From TMP-86 sp044226865 (GTDB taxonomy: Bacteria; Pseudomonadota; Gammaproteobacteria; Steroidobacterales; Steroidobacteraceae), in assembly GCA_044226865.1 (NCBI GenBank), contig JBGAGE010000009.1:157747-221746 (forward strand): a stretch of 64,000 nucleotides of DNA. Reading direction: 5' to 3'. How positions within the stretch are numbered: position 1 is the stretch's first letter; each line of letters begins with the position of its first letter. The notes beneath the pieces are model-generated. The model saw only the letters and a list, made by a program, of their open reading frames with translations. It ran no database searches and had not been told where the DNA came from. Shown here in pieces: positions 57,286 to 64,000 of this stretch. The position numbers and the translations under genes are program-made.

Positions 57286-58097
57286 TTTAGACACGCCTTG
57301 ATGTAGTCAACGATTGTCGTGTTCCAGCCTTTGGGCTTTACGAGTCCGGAGTGGTCGGTATTGGTGAGCGATGGAGAATCGTCGCCTGCCCAATGCGTCA
57401 ATTCGTTCTGCCCGTAGCCCACGACTTTGTCATCTATTCCCTCGACGATGCGGATGTTTTGCCATGGGGCATGTGCAAAGGAATCCTCCGTCCATCCTTT
57501 CAGCATGCGCAACTGGGGATTGCTAGGGCGCAAGGCTCGGCCGATCTTCATGAAGGGGTCAAATATGGCGAGTGGGCTTCCGTTGATTGGAGATCCGAAG
57601 TAGGTCGCGCGATGTAGAGCAGATAGGAAGTTGCTAGGCCTCTGAGTATGGGCACAGAGCGCTTGTCGAATGCCCAGCGTGCCTAGGGAATGACCGAGAA
57701 GTGCCAGTTTGGTGTATGTCTGATCGTATGGCGGATCGCCACGATTGGCTTTCCGCCATTCGGTCCAGATCAGCGAAGCGATATCGAGGTAGGTGACGAT
57801 ATCTGATGTGTCATATCCGATGAATGCGTAGTCCCAATCCTCAAAAACCGGCTGAGAGTCGGCATCTTGTTCGAGGAGACGGCTGAGTCCGCCCCAGGTT
57901 GAAAGGTAATTACCGCGAAATCCATGGATGAAGATTGCTAGATTCGAAAGGGGACGGTCGCTACGACGGATGAGCGCGAAACGTTCCCTATCTCGGTTAA
58001 TAAAGTCACGCATTGCGGCAGCTTTCCTCGCACGCAAATTCCATGGACCTGTCGCGTAGCGTACACAAGTTCTGAAAATAAGAGGAGATATGTCCAT
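57282..58097 (-). CDS. Alpha/beta-hydrolase fold protein (lipase/esterase-like), cargo
   Basis: A 271-residue alpha/beta hydrolase from ATG 58097 (TTG 58127 is an alternative). The oxyanion-hole segment is 'AIFIHGFRGN' (57-63), the nucleophile elbow GHSLG gives S137, and a plausible acid and base are the Asp in 'GIDDKVV' (about 224) and His in 'TDHSGL' (about 249), so the triad is complete. There is no signal peptide, so it acts in the cytoplasm. The N-terminal 40 residues are Arg rich. It is the first gene of a two-gene operon with the unknown protein. Lipase-like enzymes occur as effectors in several anti-phage systems, but a metabolic role cannot be excluded. Confidence 0.8.
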   Translation of the reverse strand: MDISPLIFRTCVRYATGPWNLRARKAAAMRDFINRDRERFALIRRSDRPLSNLAIFIHGFRGNYLSTWGGLSRLLEQDADSQPVFEDWDYAFIGYDTSDIVTYLDIASLIWTEWRKANRGDPPYDQTYTKLALLGHSLGTLGIRQALCAHTQRPSNFLSALHRATYFGSPINGSPLAIFDPFMKIGRALRPSNPQLRMLKGWTEDSFAHAPWQNIRIVEGIDDKVVGYGQNELTHWAGDDSPSLTNTDHSGLVKPKGWNTTIVDYIKACLK

Positions 58098-58165
58098 TTT
58101 CTCGCGGTAGGGGCGCCGCCACCGCAATTTGGCCGCTAAGTCACGTCAAACCCTGAGTTCCCGGT

Positions 58166-60151
58166 GTGTCCAGCAACGGTCACGCTGACGCCATGATCAA
58201 CTTCGCCTCGAAGCGCCGATCCTACCTACCTCCGGCGCCTGGGTTTTCCACCTCCCTTGGGCGCAAGCCCTCTGCACGCTGGATCAGGCTGGTCGCATTC
58301 GCGATCGGCGCGTTCCTGATTTCTCAGTACCTGGCCGGCTACGGGATGCTGGTGTGGCTGAACTTGGACCCTGAGGCCGTCACGCCGCTAACCATTTGGC
58401 GCTACGTCTATCACTACGCCGATGTGCCGCCGATTCGGCAGCGGTTCTTCGTGTGCCAGACAATCGCGGTGGGATCGGTGTTGCTGGCGGGCAGCGTTCC
58501 CTGGTGGCCGCGCCGGCGAGCCCTGCACGGGGAAGCTCGCTTTGCGCGTCCGCATGAGATCTACCGAGCGGGCCTGTTCTCCGATCAGGGCGTGATCTTG
58601 GGGGCGGCTCGCCGGCACCTTCTGATCCTTCCGGGCCAGCAGAGCATCATCCTGGCGGCACCGCCTCGCAGCGGCAAAGGCGTCGGCGTCGTCGTTCCCA
58701 ACGCGCTGAACTGGTCGGGTTCTCTCGTCGCGATCGACATTAAGCGGGAGAACTGGACGATCACGGCAGGATTTCGGGCGGCGGCGGGGCAGCGCTGCTT
58801 CCTATTCGAACCCCTGGCCGAGGATGGGCGCACGGCGCGCTGGAATTGCCTCACCTATGTATCGGCGCAGCCCGATCAGCGCATCAACGATTTGCAGCGC
58901 ATCGCCGACATCATCTACCTTGAGAGTCCCGGCGCGGATCCGTTCTGGGTGGCGAGTGCCCGGAGCTTGTTCTTGGGGATTGCCCTGTATCTATTCGAGA
59001 CGCCTCCCATGCCCGCCACCATGGGGGAGATTCGCCGCCAAGGCATGGCGACGGATGACGAAGGGTTTGGGAAGCATTGGAAGCGGATTGTCGAAGAGCG
59101 GCGCGATGGGCCCCGGCCGCTGTCCGAGGAGTGCGTGCGGGCGCTCTATGATGTCATTGACCTGGCGCCCGTGACCGCCTCATCGGTCCGCAAGACCTTC
59201 ACCTCGCGCTTGGATCTGTGGGCGAACCCCTTGCTCGACCGGGCGACCTCCGCCGATGACTTTGATCTGCGCGACCTTCGCAAGACGCCGATGTCGATTT
59301 ATGTGGCGGTCAATCCCGATGATCTGCACCGATTGCGACCCGTGCTGTCCTTGTTCTTTCAGCAATGCTTGGGGTTGCAGACCCGGGAGCTGCCAGAGCA
59401 CAACCCGGCGCTGAAGCATCAGTTGCTGATGCTGCTGGATGAATTCACCGCGCTGGGGCGCATTCCCATCATCAGCGAGTCCATCGCGTTCTTGCCGGGT
59501 TTCAACGTGCGGGTGCTGCTGGTGATTCAAGCGGCGTCGCAATTGCGGGAAGTCTATGGGCCGCATGCCGCCGAGACGATGCTCAAAAGCGTCGCCGCCC
59601 GCATTGTGTTTGCCCCCAAGGATTTTGCGGACGCCAAGGAGATCTCCAATGACCTGGGGTTCACCACGGTCAAGGTGCGCTCGCAGTCCGTACCTCGAAT
59701 GAATCTGTTTAAACGCGACCGCGGTGGGTCGGTGTCGATCGCCGAACATGCCCGGGCGCTGATGCTGCCGCAGGAGGTGAAGGAGATGGGATCAGAAGTG
59801 TGTCTGGTGTTTTTGGAAGGGCTGCGGCCGATCCGCGCCCGCAAGATCCGCTATTTCAAGGACCGGCGATTTGCCGGCCGGGTGTTGCCGCCGCCGGTGA
59901 GACCGGCCCCACTGGTCGCCGTGCGTCCGAGTGTGCCGGTTGTGAACCCGGAGAAACCCGCGCGGCGCCTGTCGTTGATGAATCTGACGGCCGCCGAGAT
60001 CTTGGAGCGGCTCGATGAGCTCACGATCGCCGACCTTCCTCCGGAATTGCAGGAACTCGCCAAGCGCCGCGAGCATCCACCCACCGAGGAAGAAATTGAA
60101 GAGGATCTGAACCGCTTCGCCAACACCCGATGGGGAGACTCTCATGGCTAA
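58166..60151 (+). CDS. virD4: VirD4/TraG-family type IV coupling protein
   Basis: A 661-residue coupling protein of usual length. Two N-terminal membrane helices (about 45-67 and 97-115) anchor it; Walker A is 'APPRSGKGVGVVVPN' (about 164-178) and Walker B 'QLLMLLDEFTALGRI', followed by 'LLVIQAASQLREVYG', the TraG/VirD4 arginine-finger region. It brings the relaxase-DNA complex to the VirB channel. The start may be GTG 58166 or ATG 58193; neither has a good ribosome-binding site. The 3' end overlaps the LPD7 gene by 8 bp. Unlike most MPF-T operons, it is separated from virB11 by a reverse-strand cargo. Confidence 0.94.
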   Translation: MSSNGHADAMINFASKRRSYLPPAPGFSTSLGRKPSARWIRLVAFAIGAFLISQYLAGYGMLVWLNLDPEAVTPLTIWRYVYHYADVPPIRQRFFVCQTIAVGSVLLAGSVPWWPRRRALHGEARFARPHEIYRAGLFSDQGVILGAARRHLLILPGQQSIILAAPPRSGKGVGVVVPNALNWSGSLVAIDIKRENWTITAGFRAAAGQRCFLFEPLAEDGRTARWNCLTYVSAQPDQRINDLQRIADIIYLESPGADPFWVASARSLFLGIALYLFETPPMPATMGEIRRQGMATDDEGFGKHWKRIVEERRDGPRPLSEECVRALYDVIDLAPVTASSVRKTFTSRLDLWANPLLDRATSADDFDLRDLRKTPMSIYVAVNPDDLHRLRPVLSLFFQQCLGLQTRELPEHNPALKHQLLMLLDEFTALGRIPIISESIAFLPGFNVRVLLVIQAASQLREVYGPHAAETMLKSVAARIVFAPKDFADAKEISNDLGFTTVKVRSQSVPRMNLFKRDRGGSVSIAEHARALMLPQEVKEMGSEVCLVFLEGLRPIRARKIRYFKDRRFAGRVLPPPVRPAPLVAVRPSVPVVNPEKPARRLSLMNLTAAEILERLDELTIADLPPELQELAKRREHPPTEEEIEEDLNRFANTRWGDSHG

Positions 60152-61442
60152 CGCCGATGCTCGATCCCGCAATCGCCGCCGCGCACGAGTCGAGGCGCCT
60201 GATAACACGGTCAAAGCTGCGCGCGCGCCGCGACGCCTTAGGCCGGCTACTCCCGCACGTCCAGAACCGACGCGGCGCGACGCGCCGGAGACTCCGACCC
60301 TCAATGCCATCCGTCCCGGGCGGCGGATACAACGCGCGCCGGAGGCTTCACGCAGCCGGTCGGATTCCACTGCTGCGCCACGCACGGTGCCGGAGTCCGA
60401 ACGCGTCGACGCCGGTCCTCGGGAGTCCGCGGTGCCGGAACAGGTGGCTGAGCGCTTCGTTCGGGTGGGCAATCGCTTCTACTTTCCGAATGGGGAGCAG
60501 GCATTCAAGGATCGTGGGGGGCGGCTGACGACGCCCTCGGAGAACACCGAAGTGATCCGCAGCATGTTGGAGATCGCCCAGGCACGCGGCTGGCAGAAGA
60601 TCACCGTCTCCGGTACCGAGCGGTTCCGGCGCGAGGCCTGGATGCAGGGCCGAATGGCAGGTCTGTCGGTGCGCGGGTATCGGGCCACCGAGATCGAGCA
60701 GGCGCAGCTCGTGCGCCAGATCGACCGGCAACGATCAAAGACGGCCGGCGCCCCGGAGGCGGCGCCGGAGCCTGCCGAACCGCGCGAGGCGGAGGCTCCC
60801 AAAGCGCCGGTGTCGCAGGAGCGGCTGTATCAGGGTCGCCTGAAGGATTTCGGCGCCGCGCCGTATCAGTTCGACCGGCGTGAGCCCATGTCCTACTACG
60901 TGAAGCTTGAGACCCGCGACGGGGAGACCGTCCTGTGGGGCCGGGATCTGGAGCGCGCGGTCGGATCCTCACTGTCCCAGGTGAAGGTCGGCGATGAGGT
61001 TGCGGTGCGCCAGGTAGGGGAGCGCCCGGTCACCATCCAGCGCCCCAAGCGCGATGAGCAAGGCCGGGTGACCGGTCAGGAGTCGGTGGCTGCGTATCGC
61101 AATCGCTGGCTCGTGGAAAAGCAGGAGTTCTTGTCGGCTCGTGCGGGCCTCGCCCGCATTGTTCGCGATCCCTCGGCAGACCCCAAAGCCTTGGCGAAAG
61201 AACGTCCGGAACTGGCGGGCACGTTTCTCGAGTTGAAAGCCGCTGAACTCGTTGCCAAGGAAGCCTACCCCGATCGGCGCGATCAACTGCGATTCGTGGC
61301 GCGGGTCCGCGAGGCGTTGGCCGCCGAGATCGAACGCGGCGAAGCCCTCTCGGCAGTGCGACTGCGCGAGCCTGAACGTCAAATCGATCGGGGGTTGCGC
61401 CTCCGCACGCCCGAGCGGGTCGCCGTGCGGGTGATGAGCTGA
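60144..61442 (+). CDS. LPD7-domain conjugation-associated protein
   Basis: A 432-residue protein. The first 90 residues are Arg/Pro/Ala rich and probably disordered. Residues 105-190 fit the LPD7 domain ('VRVGNRFYFPNGEQAFKDRG', 'MLEIAQARGWQKITVSGTER'), which is commonly fused to relaxases, primases and other large mobile-element proteins. Residues 225-415 form a second domain ('YQFDRREPMSYYVKLETRDG', 'RNRWLVEKQEFLSARAGLAR') that is shared with the next gene. It may help the relaxosome or primase function, but no catalytic motif is present. It overlaps virD4 by 8 bp and the next gene by one base (TGATG). Confidence 0.82.
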   Translation: MANADARSRNRRRARVEAPDNTVKAARAPRRLRPATPARPEPTRRDAPETPTLNAIRPGRRIQRAPEASRSRSDSTAAPRTVPESERVDAGPRESAVPEQVAERFVRVGNRFYFPNGEQAFKDRGGRLTTPSENTEVIRSMLEIAQARGWQKITVSGTERFRREAWMQGRMAGLSVRGYRATEIEQAQLVRQIDRQRSKTAGAPEAAPEPAEPREAEAPKAPVSQERLYQGRLKDFGAAPYQFDRREPMSYYVKLETRDGETVLWGRDLERAVGSSLSQVKVGDEVAVRQVGERPVTIQRPKRDEQGRVTGQESVAAYRNRWLVEKQEFLSARAGLARIVRDPSADPKALAKERPELAGTFLELKAAELVAKEAYPDRRDQLRFVARVREALAAEIERGEALSAVRLREPERQIDRGLRLRTPERVAVRVMS

Positions 61443-62038
61443 TGGCCGTTCCACGGATCCGGGACAACGACTGGGTGATCGGGCACCTGGTCGAACACGG
61501 CCCGGCGAAGTATCAGTTCGAGGAATCGGCATCGCTCTCCTATTACGTGAAGCTTAGGACCCGCGATGAGGCCGGCGAGCGCTTCTTGTGGGGCGCGGAC
61601 TTGAAGCGCGCCATCCGCGAATCCAAATCCCGCGTGAAGGTCGGCCAGGTGGTGGCGGCGCGGCTGGTGGGCCGCGAGGCGCTGGCGCCCCGCGGCAAGA
61701 CCGATCCGGACATCCCGGCCTACCGCAACCGCTGGGAAGTGGAGACGCCCCAGTTCGTGGCGCAGCGGGTGGCCACTGCCAAGAAAATCCTCGAAGACCC
61801 GGTGAAGGCCCGGCGCGATGGCGCCGCGCATCCGGAGCTTGCGGGGTTGTACCTGGCGCTGCGCGGGGCGGAGCTCATTGCCAAGCATCGCTACCCGGAT
61901 GTGAAGGATCAGGAACGTTTCGTCACGCGCGTGCGCGAGGTGCTTGCTCAGAATCCGGAGAACGTGCCGGTGCTGAAGGAATTGGCCAAGCAGGCGGCGG
62001 CGAAGGCAAAGGAATCGAACGGCCGGAGCCTGGAGTAA
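61442..62038 (+). CDS. Paralogue of the LPD7-protein C-terminal domain
   Basis: A 198-residue protein that consists only of the second domain of the gene before it: 'YQFEESASLSYYVKLRTRDE', 'FLWGADLKRAI', 'AYRNRWEVETPQFVAQRVAT' and 'HPELAGLYLALRGAELIAKH' align in order with the upstream protein. It starts inside the upstream stop (TGATG), so the pair arose by tandem duplication followed by loss of the LPD7 part, or by split of an older two-copy protein. No catalytic residues are recognised. A DNA-processing accessory role at the transfer origin is a guess from position. Confidence 0.78.
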   Translation: MAVPRIRDNDWVIGHLVEHGPAKYQFEESASLSYYVKLRTRDEAGERFLWGADLKRAIRESKSRVKVGQVVAARLVGREALAPRGKTDPDIPAYRNRWEVETPQFVAQRVATAKKILEDPVKARRDGAAHPELAGLYLALRGAELIAKHRYPDVKDQERFVTRVREVLAQNPENVPVLKELAKQAAAKAKESNGRSLE

Positions 62039-62070
62039 CAGGCTTTAAAGGCGGCGGAGAAGAAAGATCA

Positions 62071-62131
62071 TCCTCGCCTTCCCTGGGGAACCAGGACACA
62101 CCGGCAGTGCCTGTCCGCGGGAAAGCGAGGA
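62071..62131. repeat. Imperfect stem-loop between LPD7 paralogue and radC
   Basis: TCCTCGCCTTCCC (62071-62083) pairs with GGGAAAGCGAGGA (62119-62131) with one mismatch in 13; the 35-nt loop contains a further GGACA/TGTCC pair. There is no T-run after it, so it is not a simple terminator. Confidence 0.6.
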
Positions 62132-62242
62132 CCATCCTTCGTATCGTCCGCACCGCAAAAAACTCAATGAGCGATGAAGCGGTCTCGTGATGCCGGTCGC
62201 ATCCGGCCGGTCGACTTTGTGAAGCAGATCAGAGGGAGGGGA

Positions 62243-62419
62243 GACCGGCACGACACCCTACCCGCCGAAGGCTGGGGCAGTGGCGCCGGATGCGCCAGAG
62301 GCTTTCGCGGCATAAACGGCCGCCACCCCGCGAAGCGCGGGTCCCCGCCATTTATTCCACGCTCCTCTGGCGCATTCGGCGCCACCGCCCGGAACGGCGC
62401 GTACGGCGTCGTGCCGGTC
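62243..62419. repeat. 177-bp nested inverted repeat
   Basis: Four nested levels pair with each other: GACCGGCACGAC (62243-62254) with GTCGTGCCGGTC (62408-62419), perfect; a 22-base arm at 62280-62301 with 62364-62385, 21 of 22; an A+T-containing inner segment (around 62308-62320 with 62342-62358), imperfect; and CCCGCG-AAG-CGCGGG (62327-62341), perfect, at the centre. The whole stretch could fold as one long hairpin. It lies just before the radC start and in the gene-free space 62039-62435. No T-run follows. It could be a transfer origin, a replication start for single-stranded DNA, a miniature mobile element or a structured RNA. Confidence 0.8.
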
Positions 62420-62435
62420 ATTGAGGATGAAGACC

Positions 62436-62912
62436 ATGAAACTGTATGTGAACGAGTGCGGTGACTATCGCGTGGCGGCCGACGATGTCGTGATCCGCTG
62501 TGCGCAAGGGGCGATCGCCAAGCGCTTTCGAATGGGTTCGCCCGTGATGAGCTCGCCGGCGCACACCAAGGACTTCCTGAGGCTGCGGTTGGGGCACCTG
62601 GACCACGAGGTCTTTGGATGCTTGTACCTCGACAACCGGCACCGCTTGATCGCCGCAGAGGATCTGTTCCGCGGCACCATCGATGGCGCTTCGGTCCATC
62701 CGCGGGAGGTCGTGCGCTCGGTCCTGCAGCACGCCGCGGCCGCGGTCGTCCTGTATCACAACCATCCGAGTGGGACCGCCACGCCGAGCCGGGCGGATGA
62801 ACTCATCACGATAAAGCTGCGCGATGCCTTGAGCCTCATCGAGGTACGGCTCCTCGATCACCTGATCGTGGGGGAGAGCATCTACTCGTTTGCCGAGAAC
62901 GGGTTGATGTGA
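62436..62912 (+). CDS. radC: RadC/JAB-domain protein
   Basis: A 158-residue RadC-like protein with the metal-binding JAB motif HNHPSG at 108-113 followed by 'TPSRADELIT', as in the standard H-x-H-P-x-G...D signature. The N-terminal HhH part of housekeeping RadC is missing, which is the usual form on mobile elements. 'VFGCLYLDNRHRLIAAEDLF' precedes the motif. ATG 62436 is chosen because GAGG (62423-62426) is nine bases upstream; TTG 62421 and ATG 62427 are alternatives. The function of mobile-element RadC proteins is still unclear. An intrinsic terminator follows its stop. Confidence 0.92.
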   Translation: MKLYVNECGDYRVAADDVVIRCAQGAIAKRFRMGSPVMSSPAHTKDFLRLRLGHLDHEVFGCLYLDNRHRLIAAEDLFRGTIDGASVHPREVVRSVLQHAAAAVVLYHNHPSGTATPSRADELITIKLRDALSLIEVRLLDHLIVGESIYSFAENGLM

Positions 62913-62917
62913 GTTCC

Positions 62918-62956
62918 GAGCGGCCGCGGCTCAATACCCGCGGTCGCTCCTTTTGA
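62918..62956 (+). terminator. Intrinsic terminator after radC
   Basis: GAGCGGCCGCGG (62918-62929) pairs with CCGCGGTCGCTC (62938-62949) over 12 bp, with one G-U pair in RNA, loop of eight bases, followed by C-TTTT. It lies six bases after the radC stop. Confidence 0.8.
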
Positions 62957-63014
62957 TCCCGATCCTCCCGCCGGTGCGTACCTCGCGCCGGCTCCCACTT
63001 CAAGGAGACTTCCC

Positions 63015-63806
63015 ATGACCCCGCCGCGCGGTGCGCCGCGAAAGCTGACCGACGATCAGATTCGACACATTCTTAACTGGCACGATGCCCGCCGACAATT
63101 CCGGCGCCGGCAAGGCACGCTCGTCTCACTCGCGCAACGCCTGGGCGTGTCGCGGTACGCCATCAGCGGGTGCATTGGACAGGCCGGTGCCGGAAAGACG
63201 TGGAAGGGCCGCCGCGTACGCTTGACGCCGAGCCAGCGCCGCCAGGTCCTCGCCTGGCATCGCCGCGGGGAAGCGTTCCGGCAACGCCACGGGACGCTTC
63301 AAGACTTGGCGCTTCGCTTAAACGTGCACCCGCGCACCCTGCAACGGTGCATCCGGAGATTGGGTTGGTATCGCCAGGTGACGGCGGCGCAACTACCGGC
63401 CGAGCGCCGGCGCGCGAAGGCGCACCGACGGGTGTCCGCCGCACCGCCCGGCCGTGACTGGCGAATCCCGTTGTTGCGCCAGTGGCTGTCGAACACGCCC
63501 ATCCTCGAGGAGCCGGCACGCTGCTCAATCGGCGTGAAGCCGTTCGGGATCGAAGAATCCGACCTCGCTACTCCCGGTTCGCTCGGCTGCGCGTGCGTGT
63601 GGCTTCTGATTCAGACGGTGGAGTCGCGGGGCGTCACGGTTAGCGGACTGACCGAAGACGGCCGGCCTGCCCGATGGTTCATTCCCTATGCCCAGATCAC
63701 CCGGCTGCTACCTGCCGGCGCATTGGAGCGTCGGATACACCGCGGGCGCGCGCGCCTGAGTTGCGATCAGCGAGCGGCACTCATGCGCCCCGTTTTCGGA
63801 TTTTGA
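63015..63806 (+). CDS. DNA-binding protein with two helix-turn-helix repeats
   Basis: A 263-residue basic protein. Two similar units follow each other: 'KLTDDQIRHILNWHDARRQF' with 'LVSLAQRLGVSRYAISGCIG' (about residues 9-55) and 'RLTPSQRRQVLAWHRRGEAF' with 'LQDLALRLNVHPRTLQRCIR' (about 72-118); each is a helix followed by a Hin/resolvase-like helix-turn-helix. The C-terminal 110 residues have 'CACVWLLIQTVESRGVTVSG' and are unrecognised. ATG 63015 has AAGGAG nine bases before. It may be a regulator or an att/oriT-binding protein of the element. I cannot assign a family. Confidence 0.72.
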   Translation: MTPPRGAPRKLTDDQIRHILNWHDARRQFRRRQGTLVSLAQRLGVSRYAISGCIGQAGAGKTWKGRRVRLTPSQRRQVLAWHRRGEAFRQRHGTLQDLALRLNVHPRTLQRCIRRLGWYRQVTAAQLPAERRRAKAHRRVSAAPPGRDWRIPLLRQWLSNTPILEEPARCSIGVKPFGIEESDLATPGSLGCACVWLLIQTVESRGVTVSGLTEDGRPARWFIPYAQITRLLPAGALERRIHRGRARLSCDQRAALMRPVFGF

Positions 63807-63860
63807 AGAACCGAAGAGGGCGGGATCGACAGGCGGCGCACGTTACCACCCCGTGCTCGT

Positions 63861-63948
63861 CCGTCCAGACCCTGCGCGCGGGAGAGGAACTCCCGTGCTC
63901 GGCGAGTCGCGCGGCAGGAACCGCGCGAGTCTGGACGGCCTGCGCGCG
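63861..63948. ncRNA. Candidate structured RNA or DNA site with two AGGAA-loop hairpins
   Basis: An outer 10-bp stem, CCGTCCAGAC (63861-63870) with GTCTGGACGG (63929-63938), encloses two hairpins: CGGGAG-AGGAA-CTCCCG (63879-63895) and TCGCGCGG-CAGGAA-CCGCGCGA (63907-63928). Both loops carry AGGAA. Each outer arm is followed by CCTGCGCGCG (63871-63880, 63939-63948). Read as RNA it is a three-way junction; the loop GGA pattern is like that of Csr/Rsm-binding RNAs. No transcript evidence exists in the sequence, so the RNA reading is tentative. Confidence 0.4.
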
Positions 63949-64000
63949 CGGTGGTGATCCGCCTCTGGGCAATCCCGCCCAAAGACAATGAAGAGGATCA

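Noticed and set aside
61588..62190. 200-codon plus-strand frame overlapping the LPD7 paralogue and the structured region
   Set aside because: Gly/Arg/Ala-rich translation in a shifted frame of a real gene; its 3' part only crosses the hairpin region by chance.
62174..62464. 96-codon plus-strand frame across the 177-bp inverted repeat
   Set aside because: Its sequence is dictated by the inverted repeat, it overlaps the radC start, and no ribosome-binding site or domain is seen.
1..64000. CRISPR arrays, rRNA and complete tRNA genes
   Set aside because: None seen on reading both strands; no regularly spaced repeats of suitable size were found.

Overview
The window looks like chromosomal DNA of a high-G+C Gram-negative proteobacterium. 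It has a TonB-dependent receptor, periplasmic c-type cytochromes, Tat and Sec signal peptides, an amine dehydrogenase of the type that carries tryptophan tryptophylquinone (TTQ), and a VirB/VirD4 transfer system headed by FlhD/FlhC-like regulators. These regulators point to beta- or gammaproteobacteria. I suspect a metabolically versatile gammaproteobacterium (Nevskiales/Steroidobacterales type), but no rRNA or tRNA is present to fix this.

Positions 1 to about 44 kb are catabolic. (a) 1-9.9 kb: a co-directional aromatic-acid cluster with a Rieske ring-hydroxylating oxygenase, a Gfo/Idh/MocA dehydrogenase of the dihydrodiol dehydrogenase kind, a class II aldolase/decarboxylase, an aldehyde dehydrogenase, an ACMSD-type amidohydrolase, a KstD-like flavoprotein, a small membrane protein and two RraA/HMG-aldolase-like genes. 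(b) 9.9-16.8 kb: an MFS exporter, a SnoaL-like protein, a LysR regulator divergent from a LigM-like tetrahydrofolate-dependent O-demethylase, and a double DJ-1/PfpI protein. (c) 16.1-20.8 kb: a Tat-exported spermidine-dehydrogenase-like flavoprotein coupled to a TetR regulator, divergent from two exported proteins; two matching palindromes lie in the divergent region. (d) 21-28.7 kb: an aromatic amine dehydrogenase operon aauB-E-D-A plus monohaem cytochrome c, then a DAO-type flavoprotein, a third RraA-like gene and a quinohaemoprotein alcohol dehydrogenase. (e) 28.7-44 kb: transporters, a TonB receptor, an unusual haem-c/terpenoid-toroid protein, paired AhpD-like proteins, a MetE-like protein, glutathione-dependent formaldehyde dehydrogenase and a CehA-like metallohydrolase.

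The LigM-like gene and the aau operon share a nearly identical 48-bp element (44 of 48 bases). It contains a T-N11-A dyad just upstream of a matching -35/-10 pair, so the two are probably co-regulated, most simply by the LysR protein encoded beside the first copy.

From about 44.9 kb to the end the window enters a conjugative element of MPF-T type: a double-FlhD-like protein, an AlpA-like protein and an FlhC-like protein, then virB2-B3-B4-B5-B6-B7-B8-B9-B10-B11 as a chain of mostly overlapping genes. An intrinsic terminator follows virB11. A two-gene, lower-G+C cargo operon on the opposite strand (alpha/beta hydrolase plus an unknown protein) separates virB11 from virD4. After virD4 come two LPD7-associated proteins that are paralogous to each other, a highly structured non-coding stretch, a RadC-like protein and a protein with two HTH repeats. 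Relaxase, integrase and virB1 are not in the window, so only part of the element is seen.
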